From positions 1,565,001-1,629,000 of the forward strand of contig NZ_CAJQUA010000001.1 of assembly GCF_907163135.1 (NCBI RefSeq): a stretch of 64,000 bases of DNA. Reading direction: 5' to 3'. Below the pieces are notes generated by a model. The model was not told where the DNA came from and did not search any database. It saw only the letters and a program-made list of their open reading frames with translations. Numbering within the stretch: position 1 is the stretch's first letter; the number at the start of each line of letters is the position of its first letter. Below, piece after piece: positions 19,213-27,951 of this stretch. The position numbers and the translations under genes were made by a program. This stretch comes from Brachymonas denitrificans (lineage in GTDB: Bacteria; Pseudomonadota; Gammaproteobacteria; Burkholderiales; Burkholderiaceae_C).

Positions 19213-19380
19213 TGCGTATTCCGGACCAGGCCGGCCACGCATTCCAATCCAAACCCGCCAGCCATTCCGATTGAAAGCCGCCACTCTTTCCGTTCTGGCG
19301 AAGGCCATTCGTTCCGGTTGGAGGAAGGCCACCGATTCTGGTTCGATGAAGGCCACTCATTTCGGTTCTAACTCGCCACT
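19213..19380 (+). repeat. IS21-family-type terminus with about six short direct repeats
   Basis: From TG at 19213 there follow about six units of 22-24 bp, each built on GCCA followed by ATTCCG or TTTCCG and a variable end. Such multiple terminal repeats, bound by IstA, are typical of IS21-family ends. No istA or istB gene is present between this end and the resumption of orfB, and no matching opposite end is visible near 21650. It is therefore a solitary end left after a deletion. The family assignment is from pattern memory. Confidence 0.6.
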
Positions 19381-19390
19381 GCGGGCGGGT

Positions 19391-19690
19391 TAATCAGCTC
19401 GGCACTCTACGCTGGCGAAGAAATCGGAGCCCCCGGGTGCCGTCTGGGCTGCCCTAGAGGTGATGGATGTCAGCAGGCTACCCGCGTCGTGGGACTCCAT
19501 TCCGGCGGGCAGTGCCAGCGTGCGTGCGGGCAGCAACTGGTTGAGTAGGGCAAAGACGGCGATCCTGCTGGTGCCGTCGGTCATCGCTCCCGAGGAGTCG
19601 GCGGCGTTCATCAACCCGCCGCAACCGCAAGCGACCAGGCCGCGAGCGGAGATCGTTCGCCGGTTCGACTACAACTAGCTGTTCCGGGGA
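19391..19690 (+). pseudogene. RES-domain toxin remnant (C-terminal part)
   Basis: A plus-strand frame reads LPASWDSIPA, then GSNWLSRAKTAILLVPSVI, PEE, INPP and VRRFDYN. This is the order of the C-terminal half of RES-domain proteins (W-L, then hydrophobic strand with VPS, then N-P, then RRF.Y), the NAD-degrading toxins of Res-Xre toxin-antitoxin modules. The frame is closed upstream by a stop near 19391, so the catalytic N-terminal part is absent, and a TAG (19676-19678) interrupts the expected FDYN-x-LFR ending. No Xre-type antitoxin is adjacent. Identified by eye; moderate certainty. Confidence 0.5.
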
Positions 19691-19749
19691 AACTGATGGC
19701 GCGTTAGCGGATCGGGCGCGCAGGCGTGCCCCGGAAGGCACCCGCGAAG

Positions 19750-21525
19750 CTACCTGCGCGGAGTCGCGAAGGCCACTCCACACTGGTATCCGGCGTCGAC
19801 CTGCGTGTTGGCCAACTTCATCGCACGCTTGTAGCAATACTGCGTGTCGTTCGCCGCCCGCCATGGCACGGTGCGTTGCCCCTTGGCGCGGTACACCACG
19901 CGACAGGCGAACGTCTTCTTCTGGTCATCGACCTCTACAGCGATGGATCGGTCGTCGGTCGACGTTGCGCAGGAATAGGCCACCTCGAGCCGCTGTTGCT
20001 GAATCGGATCTGCTTTGATGGCATCGCGGTTCACAAGGATCACACTGCCAGCACCATCCGGAGGTGCCGCCTGAGCTGCAGTCGGCCCTGCTGCAGAGCT
20101 GTTAGCGTTCTTCTTGACAGCCTGCTCACGCACCATCTCCATGAGTGGCGCGCTCGTACCGTTGTACGTGAGGATCACCGCAGGATAGATCGTCGCCTGA
20201 AGAACCCCTGGTGGCATGTTCCAGCCGAGCGCCCACTGGTCGTGGAAGACGGCCATGGCGTTGGCGCCCGGGATCTTGGAGATGGCGGTCATGATTGGAG
20301 CACCCTCGCCCGTCGCAGGCCACTTGAAGGTCGATGACAGATCAGACGAATTGCCGACGTGCGGCGCAGACGGATCAAGTTTAGACTGGTCCCATCCTTG
20401 GAACTCGCCATCGACAATCTTGGCAGCACCTGGCGGAGGTGTTCGGCAATTCACCACTGTGGAGACACAGTACGCGTCACCGCGGGATGCCTTCAAGCCG
20501 CTCGGCTTGCCTTCTCTGTCGGTTTCAGACAGCGGGTGCTTCGTGTACTCGCGATAGCCTTCCTGGATCAGCACCATGGCGCCAGCGCGCAGGAATCCGT
20601 CCCGAACGGCGTTCTCGTCTCCTCCCGCTGCAGCGATCGCTAAACCTCCGATCGCACCCGTCACCGCCGCACGCTTGGCGACGGCACTTGCCACAAGCTC
20701 CCCAGTCGCGTTTCGCGTCGGAATGTCGCCTGCGCCGGCCATTGCGTAGGCCGTCGCGCCGCTGATGATGCCGACACGCAAGGCGAGGTTGACGTCCCCG
20801 CCCGATTGGTAGTACGCCAGCCAAGCCGCATAAGCCGCGCACCCGGTCGGCCCGCCGTACACGGATGCGGACACCTGGCCAACCGTACGCAGGATTGAAC
20901 TTTCCTGAGCGGCCGCAGCCGCGGCGTCGCTCTCGGTCACCACCCTGTCAGTCCCCATGTGCCATAGCGCATCGACGACTTTGCCTTCGCGAACCCTCGT
21001 GAACGCCTTGTTCAATGACAGGCCCGTACCTTTGACCACCGCTTCCCCGTAGTGCTTAGCCGCGTTCCCGAGTGCTTCTGCGTCGCGGCCGACGCGACCT
21101 ACCTCGGCTTCGGCGTCCTTGCCCGCTTTGTCCAGGTTCCAAGCAGCATCTTTCACTGCCTTGTTCAAATTCCAGATGGCGTCGTTGACGGCCTTCTGCG
21201 TTACGGGGTTCACCATGCCCCCAGTTAAGATCGCCAGGCCAACAGCGGGATCGAGGCCAACCGGGGGGATCGGGACCGGTGAAATGGTCCCCGGCGGAAG
21301 CCCCGGGGGGGTCGGGTCAATCTTGCCACAACCGACATTTGCAGCAGCGCAAGTCGTCTGGCATGTGGATTCACAAACGGTGTGCGAGCCCAACAAGCCA
21401 AGGTCTACGGTGGTGCAGCACTTCTTAGAGCAGTCAAGGCATTCCCATGCCCATGCGCGCCCCGGAAGACTTGCAGCGCTCAAGATCACCGCAACAGCAA
21501 CGCCCAGCCTCAAACAGGTCAGCAT
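19750..21525 (-). CDS. Secreted cysteine-rich protein of unknown function, inserted in the IS3 element
   Basis: The 591-residue product starts with a Sec signal peptide (hydrophobic VAVAVILSAASL, predicted cut after AWA near residue 26) followed by eight cysteines between residues 29 and 66 in C-x2-C-x3-CC and C-x3-C-x3-C spacing, suggesting a disulphide-stabilised head. A proline-rich linker, a helical region (about residues 120-170) and a glycine/alanine-rich segment (about 215-320) follow; the last 220 residues are unrecognised, with four more cysteines. ATG 21525 has an AAGGGGAAGA site; a longer start at 21570 is possible. The architecture (signal, linker, Gly/Ala-rich middle, variable tail) resembles a secreted polymorphic-toxin type protein, but no toxin domain or immunity gene is visible. 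It is mobile cargo by position. Function unknown. Confidence 0.7.
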   Translation of the reverse strand: MLTCLRLGVAVAVILSAASLPGRAWAWECLDCSKKCCTTVDLGLLGSHTVCESTCQTTCAAANVGCGKIDPTPPGLPPGTISPVPIPPVGLDPAVGLAILTGGMVNPVTQKAVNDAIWNLNKAVKDAAWNLDKAGKDAEAEVGRVGRDAEALGNAAKHYGEAVVKGTGLSLNKAFTRVREGKVVDALWHMGTDRVVTESDAAAAAAQESSILRTVGQVSASVYGGPTGCAAYAAWLAYYQSGGDVNLALRVGIISGATAYAMAGAGDIPTRNATGELVASAVAKRAAVTGAIGGLAIAAAGGDENAVRDGFLRAGAMVLIQEGYREYTKHPLSETDREGKPSGLKASRGDAYCVSTVVNCRTPPPGAAKIVDGEFQGWDQSKLDPSAPHVGNSSDLSSTFKWPATGEGAPIMTAISKIPGANAMAVFHDQWALGWNMPPGVLQATIYPAVILTYNGTSAPLMEMVREQAVKKNANSSAAGPTAAQAAPPDGAGSVILVNRDAIKADPIQQQRLEVAYSCATSTDDRSIAVEVDDQKKTFACRVVYRAKGQRTVPWRAANDTQYCYKRAMKLANTQVDAGYQCGVAFATPRR

Positions 21526-21650
21526 CACAATCTTCCCCTTTCTGCGCTCAGTGCTGTCGCGCAGCTGCATGTCGCGTTTCGCGGCGAAGGCTCTGTCACT
21601 TCCAACGGCGAGGACAAGTGGCCTCCGCGTAACCGAGATATTACAGCAGC

Positions 21651-22049
21651 GTGCGCATGTGGTCTACCAAGTGCGCCGCAGTACGCGCCATGCGCCAAGC
21701 GCCGAATGACGGGCAGAACCTGCGGCGCTACCATTCCGACAGGGGCTCGCAATACCTTTCAATTCGCTACAGCGAACGACTGGCCGAGGCGGGTATCGAG
21801 CCCTCAGTGGGCTCCAAGGGCGACAGCTATGACAACGCGCTGGCCGAGACCATCAACGGTCTATACAAGGCCGAGGTGATCCACCGCCGTGGACCATGGA
21901 AGACGAAGCAGGCCGTCGAACTGGCAACGCTGGAATGGTTGTCTTGGTTCAATCACCATCGATTGATGGGGCCACTGGGCAATATCCCGCCCGCCGAGTT
22001 CGAGGCAAACTATCACCAACAACGCGCTGGTCAGGCCGCGACCGCCTGA
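21651..22049 (+). pseudogene. IS3-family transposase OrfB, 3' part
   Basis: From about 21730 the frame reads YHSDRGSQYLSIRY, containing the second catalytic aspartate, then GSKGDSYDNALAETINGLYK, containing the catalytic glutamate, and ends with the FNHHRLMGPLGNIPPAEFE region normal for the OrfB C-terminus. The bases from 21651 to about 21729 are open but not clearly OrfB. Together with the 5' part at 18825-19212 it lacks the first catalytic aspartate and roughly 60-80 residues. Confidence 0.8.
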
Positions 22050-22062
22050 CTTAAACCAACTG

Positions 22063-22088
22063 GCCTCCGCGAAACCCGGGGCGCTTCA
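22063..22088 (+). repeat. Right terminal inverted repeat of the IS3 element
   Basis: Exact reverse complement of 18451-18476, ending in CA. The adjacent base, 22089, is also the first base of the 121-bp repeat that follows both adhesin genes. Confidence 0.9.
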
Positions 22089-22209
22089 GGTTATGTGACA
22101 GGCGTTGCAGGTGCTTGACATACATGCGCCCCGCGAAGGAATTCTGGAAGGCAGAAAGGAAAAAGCGGCATCCGCCCATGATGGGTGGATGCCGCCTTGA
22201 AGGTGCAAC
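22089..22209. repeat. 121-bp direct repeat downstream of the 1430-aa adhesin gene (copy A)
   Basis: Matches 27952-28072 with only isolated differences (for example CGCGAAG here versus CACGAAG there). It contains the terminator of the adhesin gene. Its outer edge coincides with the end of the IS3 element. The 98 bp between it and the adhesin stop are GC-rich with one short hairpin (around GGCCTG...CAGGCC) and no gene. Confidence 0.9.
22160..22195 (-). terminator. Rho-independent terminator of the lipoprotein 1-adhesin 1 operon
   Basis: A 13-base stem (nine perfect pairs, one mismatch, three perfect pairs; 22165-22177 with 22183-22195) and 5-base loop ATGAT is followed on the minus strand by a short T run. 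It lies about 110 bp after the adhesin stop. Confidence 0.8.
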
Positions 22210-22307
22210 CGTGCAGGTGGGTGGGGCCTGTGCACCGCAGGCCCTGCCGCCGAGAGACGCTGATCCCGACGGCTGCAGGCCGCCGGCTAGCCGTGGAAGG
22301 CCAAGGA

Positions 22308-25300
22308 TCAGATCACTACAAAGTCGCCACTGTTCAACGGTGCCAGGTTCTGCAGCTTGGCAAAGTCCACGGCGCCTCCAGCACCGTTACCGTCTGCATC
22401 GTAGGACAACATGCCCGTATTGCTGTTGTAGAGCACAGTTGGACTGCCATCAGTTGCCGGCCCATTCACGACCAGCTTGACAGGGTCACCTGCCTTCAGC
22501 CCCTCAAAGAACAAGGCACTGAGAACCAGCTTGTCACCCTCCGCCGAACTGAAGTCGACCACGGTATCCAGGTTGTTCGTGGAATGCAAGGGGGCTGCGA
22601 AAACAAACTTGTCGGCACCGGCTCCTCCGGTCAGCGTGTCATTGCCCTGACCGCCGACCAGGTAGTCATCACCGTTACCGCCGTTCAGGCTATCGTTGCC
22701 AAGACCGCCATAGAGCTTGTCATTGCCGGCATCCCCATTGAGGGTATCGTTGCCCAATCCTCCATACAGGATATCGTTGCCTGCACCGCCACTGAGGGTA
22801 TCGTTCCCGGCCTGACCATCCATGATGTCGACCACGCCGAAACCCGTCTTGGTATTGTCAAGCAGCGTACCTGAATAGGTCGCTCCCGCTATGGGCAATG
22901 CCGAAAGATCGATCACCAGGTTGCTCGCTGCGGTATCTCCATCCTTGTCGATAAAGACGAAGCTCACGACCTCCGGATCATGGTTCAGCACTGTCTTGGG
23001 AGGCTCAAAGGAGAAGTCTCCTGATTCTCCGCCTTGCGCCATTGTCAGCGTCAGCCAACCGCCAGAAGTACCCAGCACTTTCAGCACTCCGGTACTCGGG
23101 CTGGACCAGGTCCCGCCGGAGCCACTCATGGTAGTGCCATTCCAGATATAGGTTTGTCCGTTGACCACCACTTTGGTCACATAGCCACCGTCTGCACCAA
23201 ACCCGGCTCCCGGCAGATAGCCCTTGAGCAGGCTGCTGTCGACCCCCTGCGGCACCGGTGTCGTTGCAGCCAGCACGGACGCCAGATCATTCATGTCGCT
23301 GACGATTTTTACCAGGGAGTTATCATCCTGCCCGGTAACCCCGTTGTAGGCAATGGGATTAAGCGCATTGGCGCTTACGCCGCTTCCCATGCCAATGGCA
23401 TAGGAAATGGTCTTCCGGCCAGCAGCAATGGGAAGATCGCCACGGAGGAATGCTTCCCAATCAGCTTGCCCCACATCGGTATTACCACCAGCGACAAAGC
23501 CGGGGAAATTACCTGGGCTGATGCCGACTTGGCCACCATTCGATGCGGTCGGCTCACCGTCCGTGAGCATATAGGAAATATTGACAGGATCCTTGGACAC
23601 AGCGACCGGCTGCCCGTAGACATTCCCAAGCGCGTCATGCGTCTGGCTGAAGGAGTCGATCAGTTCCTGCAATGCGGCGTCATAATTGGTGGATCCTGCC
23701 GCACCATAGCTGTCAATAAAAGCCTTGGCCTCAGCAAGCGTAATCCACCCGGCGGAACGTTGCGTGGCGGAGCCCGCAAAAGTCGACAGACTGACTTTCA
23801 CCTCTCCTTCGCCGCCATTGGCTATCGTGCTGTCAAGGTTGGACTGGTATTGATCCAGCATGAACTTGATCGCCCGCTTTGAAGCCTCAAGCCTTGTAAC
23901 CGATTCTATTGAGCCATCCGGATTGGTGATCTTCACAATATCAGCCATACTTCCGGATACGTCCAGACTGATCATCACGTTCGCATAGAACTTGTTGGCT
24001 ACACCAACCGTTTCGTACACCGGAGTGGCAAACGGACTGTCATCCTCAACCGTGACCGTAAGTGACTGCAAGGCACTTTCGTGCTGGCCGTCAGAGACCT
24101 TCAGGCCAAACACAAGATCGCTCACGTCCTCGACGCCCTCGCCAGAGTGATCGATGGCCTTTTTCAGCTCGACCGTATAGTCGGCCTTGAAGCCATTGGC
24201 AACACTGCTGTCGGCAGTGATGGTGCCAACCTTGATGACGATGACCTCCGGACCAGTCGCGCTTCCTGCACGCCCGGTGATCTGATTGGGAACGCTGATA
24301 TCCCAAACGATTTCGACGTTGTCGGACTTGTAGACACCAGTCGGCTCCGTGAAGAATACCTTGAAGTCGGCTGCAACGTTGTCGACATCCTTGAACTTGA
24401 TGCCGTCAGTGACCGTGACTTTCACTTCATTCGTCGTATCCGACGGCACACCCACATTGTCCTTGATACCACCAGGCAACCCCTCCTCGGAGACAGTGAC
24501 TGACTTCAACGGCACGAAGTCTGTAGGCGGATCGTCGACACCTCTCACCGTAATAACCAAGGTGGTCGTGGACAAGTCGCCATCACCATCCTTGATGGTG
24601 TAGACGAACTCGTCGGTTCTGGAATCCCCGTTATTCAGTTTCTGCGCTTCGGCGTCTGGGGTGTACGTATACGTTCCATTGGCATCCAATTTCAGGGTGC
24701 CATAGGTGCCCTTCAAACTGGTACCAACGTTGCCTGTAGCAGGCGTGCTGGTGTCCGACCCGGTTTTCACCCCTACAACGCCGCCTGCAGCGTCCTTGCC
24801 ATCTGCACCGAAAACATCGTTGGTGTACACGGAACCATTGGTGATGGTTTGGTCTTCGGTCAGTGTGGCAGTGTCGGGCTTGGCCGTCGGCACATCGTCC
24901 ACAATCACCACTTTCAGCGTGTTGCTCGCCGACTGGCCATCCTGGTCCGTTACCTTCACCGCAAAGTCCACCGACGACGGATCCGTCAGCGTGTTGTCCT
25001 TGAGCGTGTACTTGTAGTGCACCACGCCCTGGCCCGTGGCCTTGTCATACGTGTAGTACGCCCACAGCTTGCCGGTGTCATCTTCCACCAGCGGATCTGC
25101 CGCAAAGTCCGTACCCTCGGCCACAGCCTTGCCTCCCAGCGTCACCGCCGCAAGGCCGTCGGCGCTGGCAAAGATGAACTGGCTCGTGGTCGTTTCGCTG
25201 TCGCTGTCCGCATCCGAACCCGCAGGCTCGTCCGTGCGCGCCGGCAGGCCCGCTTCGTTTACCTGTCCATCCGCAATCACGTAGATCGGCGTTCCGTTCG

Positions 25301-26600
25301 GATCATCCGGATTGGGCTCCTCTTCGCCCACCGTCGGCGTCGAGTTGCCAATCTTGATCGTCAACGTCGTCGACTTCTCGTCACCATCGCCGTCCTTGAT
25401 CGTGTACGTAAACACGTCGTCCTGACCACCCGCCGAGCCCGGCGTGCGCGTGTAGGTGTACGCACCATCCTTGCCGATCGTCAGTTCGCCATACTTGCCC
25501 TGCACCACAACCGTGCCGTCGGCAGGAACCGCAACCGCATTGCCGTCCTTGTCCGTCACGCTCACCACCTGCACCGGCGCGTCGGGGTTCTTCTCATCCG
25601 CCTGCTCGCCCGGCAGGCCGCCTTCCACAACGTTGCCGGAAATGCTGGCGGCGTCCTTGGCAAGCTGGACCGCGTCCGGGTGTGCCTGAGGCTCCGTATC
25701 CGTGATCTGCACCACCAGGTCGCCGCTCACGCTGCCACCCTTGCCATCGATCACCTGAAGCGTGATCGTGTCGAGCACCTTGTCATCACCCGCCGAGTGG
25801 TCCTTGCTCAGGCCGGCCGGGTCGTACAGGTAGGTGATCTTGCCGGTTGCCGGGTCGTAGCCGGTCAGCTTGATGTCGCCCTGGCTGGTCGCCACAGTGA
25901 CCGGCGAAGTGCCCAGCGCCTCGAGCTGGGCCTTGGTCACCGTCGTGCCTGCCACCACGATGCTGGTCAGCCCCTCGGGCGCCTTGATCGTGAAGTGACC
26001 TTCCACCGTCTTGTCTTCGCGCACGGTGTTCTGTCCGGGAGCAGCTCCGTTCAGGTCCGGAATGTCGATCGTCGGCGGAACCGGAGGCGGAGTCGTACCA
26101 CCATCCCCCCCAGCCGCCAGCGCCGGAATCAGCAGCAACGGCAGCCACCACAGCGGCACCGGCGCCACGCTCGTGCCCAGCGCCTGCCCGGCCTGCACCC
26201 CATCGGCCAGCATGCTCACCGCATCCGTGCTCACCGCACTCTCCGGCACATACGGGTACACATTGCCGTTCTCGTGCGTGCCCACCAGCAGGTTGTCACT
26301 GCCTTCGCCGTAGCCGATCTCGCCGTTGTCCTTGTAGTAGTCCTCGATCACCAGGTCCGGCTGGTTCACGTCGCCACCTTCAAAGGCAATGTGCAGGTTC
26401 TTGCCCACCCGCTTGGTCGCCATGTTCTCCGGGCCATAGCCCGTGGCCTCATCCGTGAAGTGGTACTTCACGTTGGCCAGCGCCTTGATGCGCACGCCCT
26501 GGCCCCTGGCTCCCGCTCCGCCTTCGCCCCCGGCAATGCGCAGGCTCTGCACGGTTTCGCTGGCACTGTTGATGTTGATGGTGATGTTCTTCAGGCTCAT
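22308..26600 (-). CDS. Type I-secreted BapA/LapA-like RTX adhesin with vWA domain
   Basis: The 1430-residue protein has: an N-terminal module (residues 1-165) that resembles the BapA-prefix/retention region and ends in a hydrophobic stretch PLWWLPLLLIPALAAGG; five or six Ig/cadherin-like modules with DGDGD calcium motifs (about 180-860); a von Willebrand A domain (about 870-1080) with the metal-site motif DVSGS; RTX nonapeptides (GGAGNDxLxGG type, about 1250-1330); and a C-terminal type I secretion signal ending DFVVI. It should be exported by an ABC/HlyD/TolC-type machine and act in adhesion or biofilm formation. ATG 26600 has AAGGAAAG upstream. The first 160 residues are practically identical to those of the giant adhesin. 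No LapG-type TAAG site is evident; LAAGG after the hydrophobic stretch is the nearest thing. Confidence 0.88.
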   Translation of the reverse strand: MSLKNITININSASETVQSLRIAGGEGGAGARGQGVRIKALANVKYHFTDEATGYGPENMATKRVGKNLHIAFEGGDVNQPDLVIEDYYKDNGEIGYGEGSDNLLVGTHENGNVYPYVPESAVSTDAVSMLADGVQAGQALGTSVAPVPLWWLPLLLIPALAAGGDGGTTPPPVPPTIDIPDLNGAAPGQNTVREDKTVEGHFTIKAPEGLTSIVVAGTTVTKAQLEALGTSPVTVATSQGDIKLTGYDPATGKITYLYDPAGLSKDHSAGDDKVLDTITLQVIDGKGGSVSGDLVVQITDTEPQAHPDAVQLAKDAASISGNVVEGGLPGEQADEKNPDAPVQVVSVTDKDGNAVAVPADGTVVVQGKYGELTIGKDGAYTYTRTPGSAGGQDDVFTYTIKDGDGDEKSTTLTIKIGNSTPTVGEEEPNPDDPNGTPIYVIADGQVNEAGLPARTDEPAGSDADSDSETTTSQFIFASADGLAAVTLGGKAVAEGTDFAADPLVEDDTGKLWAYYTYDKATGQGVVHYKYTLKDNTLTDPSSVDFAVKVTDQDGQSASNTLKVVIVDDVPTAKPDTATLTEDQTITNGSVYTNDVFGADGKDAAGGVVGVKTGSDTSTPATGNVGTSLKGTYGTLKLDANGTYTYTPDAEAQKLNNGDSRTDEFVYTIKDGDGDLSTTTLVITVRGVDDPPTDFVPLKSVTVSEEGLPGGIKDNVGVPSDTTNEVKVTVTDGIKFKDVDNVAADFKVFFTEPTGVYKSDNVEIVWDISVPNQITGRAGSATGPEVIVIKVGTITADSSVANGFKADYTVELKKAIDHSGEGVEDVSDLVFGLKVSDGQHESALQSLTVTVEDDSPFATPVYETVGVANKFYANVMISLDVSGSMADIVKITNPDGSIESVTRLEASKRAIKFMLDQYQSNLDSTIANGGEGEVKVSLSTFAGSATQRSAGWITLAEAKAFIDSYGAAGSTNYDAALQELIDSFSQTHDALGNVYGQPVAVSKDPVNISYMLTDGEPTASNGGQVGISPGNFPGFVAGGNTDVGQADWEAFLRGDLPIAAGRKTISYAIGMGSGVSANALNPIAYNGVTGQDDNSLVKIVSDMNDLASVLAATTPVPQGVDSSLLKGYLPGAGFGADGGYVTKVVVNGQTYIWNGTTMSGSGGTWSSPSTGVLKVLGTSGGWLTLTMAQGGESGDFSFEPPKTVLNHDPEVVSFVFIDKDGDTAASNLVIDLSALPIAGATYSGTLLDNTKTGFGVVDIMDGQAGNDTLSGGAGNDILYGGLGNDTLNGDAGNDKLYGGLGNDSLNGGNGDDYLVGGQGNDTLTGGAGADKFVFAAPLHSTNNLDTVVDFSSAEGDKLVLSALFFEGLKAGDPVKLVVNGPATDGSPTVLYNSNTGMLSYDADGNGAGGAVDFAKLQNLAPLNSGDFVVI

Positions 26601-27624
26601 GATCTTTCCTTGTTCCCCCTGCAGCGACTCATTGCGTTGGGCTGCGGGAGAGTTGGGGGCGGTGCCTGCTGCTGTGGCGCACCGCCAGGTTCTGATTCAG
26701 TCGGATGGGACCCGTCTCTCGGTCTTGCGCTGGAGCGGGGCGCACTGCCCCGCTGCCATCAGTTCGCCGCAGGCTGGGCAGCCTGTTGCGTGCCGTACAG
26801 GGTGATTTCCACCCGGCGGTTGGGCTGGTCGCAGGCCATGCGCTGCTTGGCATCACGCGGGAAGCGTGCACGGCAGCCGCTCACCAGCAGCTGCTTCTCG
26901 CCGCGGCCATGCGCCACGATCTGGCTGCCTGGCAGCTGGCTCTGCGACAGGGCCATGCGCACCGTGTCGGCCCGGCGTTGCGAAAGGGCCTGGTTGTACA
27001 TGTCGCTGCCCTCGGGGTCGGTGTGGCCCACCACTTCGATGCGGTCCACATTGGCCTTGCTCGCGGCAATGTCCTGCGCCACCTTGCGGATCTCTTCCTT
27101 GCCCTGCGGCAGCATGCTGCCGTAATCGGACTTGTCGAACGGGAACAGGGCCGAGGCCTGCAGCGTGTAGGTCTTGAGCGGCACGGCGCACTTCAGTTGC
27201 ACGCGCGGCAGCGTGTGGCCCTGCTGCTTGAGCTGCTCGGCCAGGGCCTGGCCGGCCGTGGCGTCCAGTTGCTGCAGCACGGGCTTGCCGGCTGCATCGC
27301 CCACTACCTGGAAGTAGCTCACTTCACCGGCCGGGGTGGCAAAGCTCTGGCCCTGGCGTTCCTTCTCCAGGTAGCGCGTGCTCACGTCGGTGTAGCTGGC
27401 CGTGAGGCGGTTGGAGCCGACGCAGGCCGGGCCTTGCTGGAAGCCGCCGGGGGTGAGCGAGGTGAGGTATTCGCCGTTGATGAAGATGTTGACGGCCTGG
27501 CCGGGCACTGCCCCCTGCTGGCGCAGGAAGACGGCGCTGGCTGCGTTGGCGTCCACGCTGGTGTTGACCTTGCCGCTGGTGAACTCGCGCGGATGGGCGT
27601 CTCCGCCGCTGGTGGCGCAGCCTG
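26106..27624. repeat. Duplicated 1.5-kb block, copy 1 (adhesin 5' end, intergenic region and lipoprotein body)
   Basis: Nearly identical to 39933-41454. It spans codons 1 to about 165 of the adhesin, the intercistronic region and the lipoprotein gene except its signal peptide. The similarity ends sharply on both sides. It is a ready substrate for recombination that would delete the giant adhesin gene. Confidence 0.9.
26658..26754 (-). promoter_or_regulatory. Intercistronic hairpins between lipoprotein 1 and adhesin 1
   Basis: Two stems lie in the 158-bp gap. One (26734-26754) has 8 perfect pairs and a 5-base loop and begins four bases after the lipoprotein stop; the other (26658-26686) has 8 perfect pairs and a 13-base loop. 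Neither has a T run. Both are kept at the same place in the second unit (40564-40584 and 40489-40517), so they may set read-through or mRNA stability between a small and a giant gene. Confidence 0.5.
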
Positions 27625-27691
27625 TGACAGTCAATGCCGTAGCTCCTGCAACGAGCAGAACCACGCTCTTTGATAGTACAAACCTATTCAT
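26759..27691 (-). CDS. OmpA-like lipoprotein of the adhesin operon (copy 1)
   Basis: The 310-residue protein starts with a lipoprotein signal peptide (hydrophobic VVLLVAGATALTVTG then Cys, the lipidation site). The C-terminal third is an OmpA/MotB peptidoglycan-binding domain: LFPFDKSDYGSMLPQGKEEI, then VVGHTDPEGSDMYNQALSQRR, then NRRVEITLYG. The middle (about residues 30-190) is unrecognised. It probably tethers the envelope at the site of adhesin export; similar OmpA-type proteins accompany type I-secreted adhesins. ATG 27691 has AGGAGAG upstream. The gene lies directly before the adhesin gene. Apart from the signal peptide, it is almost identical to the copy at 40589-41527. Confidence 0.9.
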   Translation of the reverse strand: MNRFVLSKSVVLLVAGATALTVTGCATSGGDAHPREFTSGKVNTSVDANAASAVFLRQQGAVPGQAVNIFINGEYLTSLTPGGFQQGPACVGSNRLTASYTDVSTRYLEKERQGQSFATPAGEVSYFQVVGDAAGKPVLQQLDATAGQALAEQLKQQGHTLPRVQLKCAVPLKTYTLQASALFPFDKSDYGSMLPQGKEEIRKVAQDIAASKANVDRIEVVGHTDPEGSDMYNQALSQRRADTVRMALSQSQLPGSQIVAHGRGEKQLLVSGCRARFPRDAKQRMACDQPNRRVEITLYGTQQAAQPAAN

Positions 27692-27951
27692 TTGACTCTC
27701 CTCTTGCATTGGGACAAAGGCTGAAAAAATCATGGTTGAACGGAATAGTTCTTCTACGTTAACTAATTCACAAAACTCCGGATTCGTGCTCGCACATTTG
27801 GAACTGAAGACCACGCCAGCCATGTGTTGGCCGTACACATGGTTTCCAATGTAACGTTTTTATGTTGATGCATCCCGCTTCTCTCTGACAGGCGGAAAAC
27901 CCGAAGATATGTAAGCGAAATGTTCAAGCGTTGCCAGACGTCATGATGGCC
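27692..27951 (-). promoter_or_regulatory. AT-rich upstream region of the lipoprotein 1-adhesin 1 unit
   Basis: These 260 bp are clearly poorer in GC than the flanking genes and contain no credible gene. They must hold the promoter of the unit, but I could not pick a convincing -35/-10 pair. The sequence is not similar to the upstream region of the second unit (41528-42027), so the two units are probably regulated differently. Confidence 0.4.

Larger units (their letters stand above)
18451..22088 (+). mobile_element. IS3-family insertion sequence, interrupted by a 2.4-kb nested insertion
   Basis: The element is bounded by 26-bp perfect terminal inverted repeats that begin TG and end CA. It has the usual orfA and a frame-shifted orfB, but orfB is split: its first part stops near 19212 and its last part resumes between about 21650 and 21730. 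The intervening 2.4 kb carries an IS21-type end, a RES-domain remnant and a secreted-protein gene. Without the insertion the IS would be roughly 1.2 kb, normal for the family. The bases flanking the two ends (AACG on the left, GGTT on the right) do not match, so there is no target duplication and the surroundings have been rearranged. The transposase is certainly inactive in this copy. Confidence 0.85.

Noticed and set aside
21617-21627. An 11-bp match (TGGCCTCCGCG) to the IS3 inner end within the nested region
   Set aside because: Only 11 bases agree and the sequence then diverges; it may be chance and is not enough for a second IS end.
26080-26125. LapG-type cleavage site at LAAGG in the adhesin N-terminus
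   Set aside because: The residue before the alanines is Leu instead of the usual Thr, Ala or Pro, and no LapD/LapG gene is in the window; mentioned only as nearest match.
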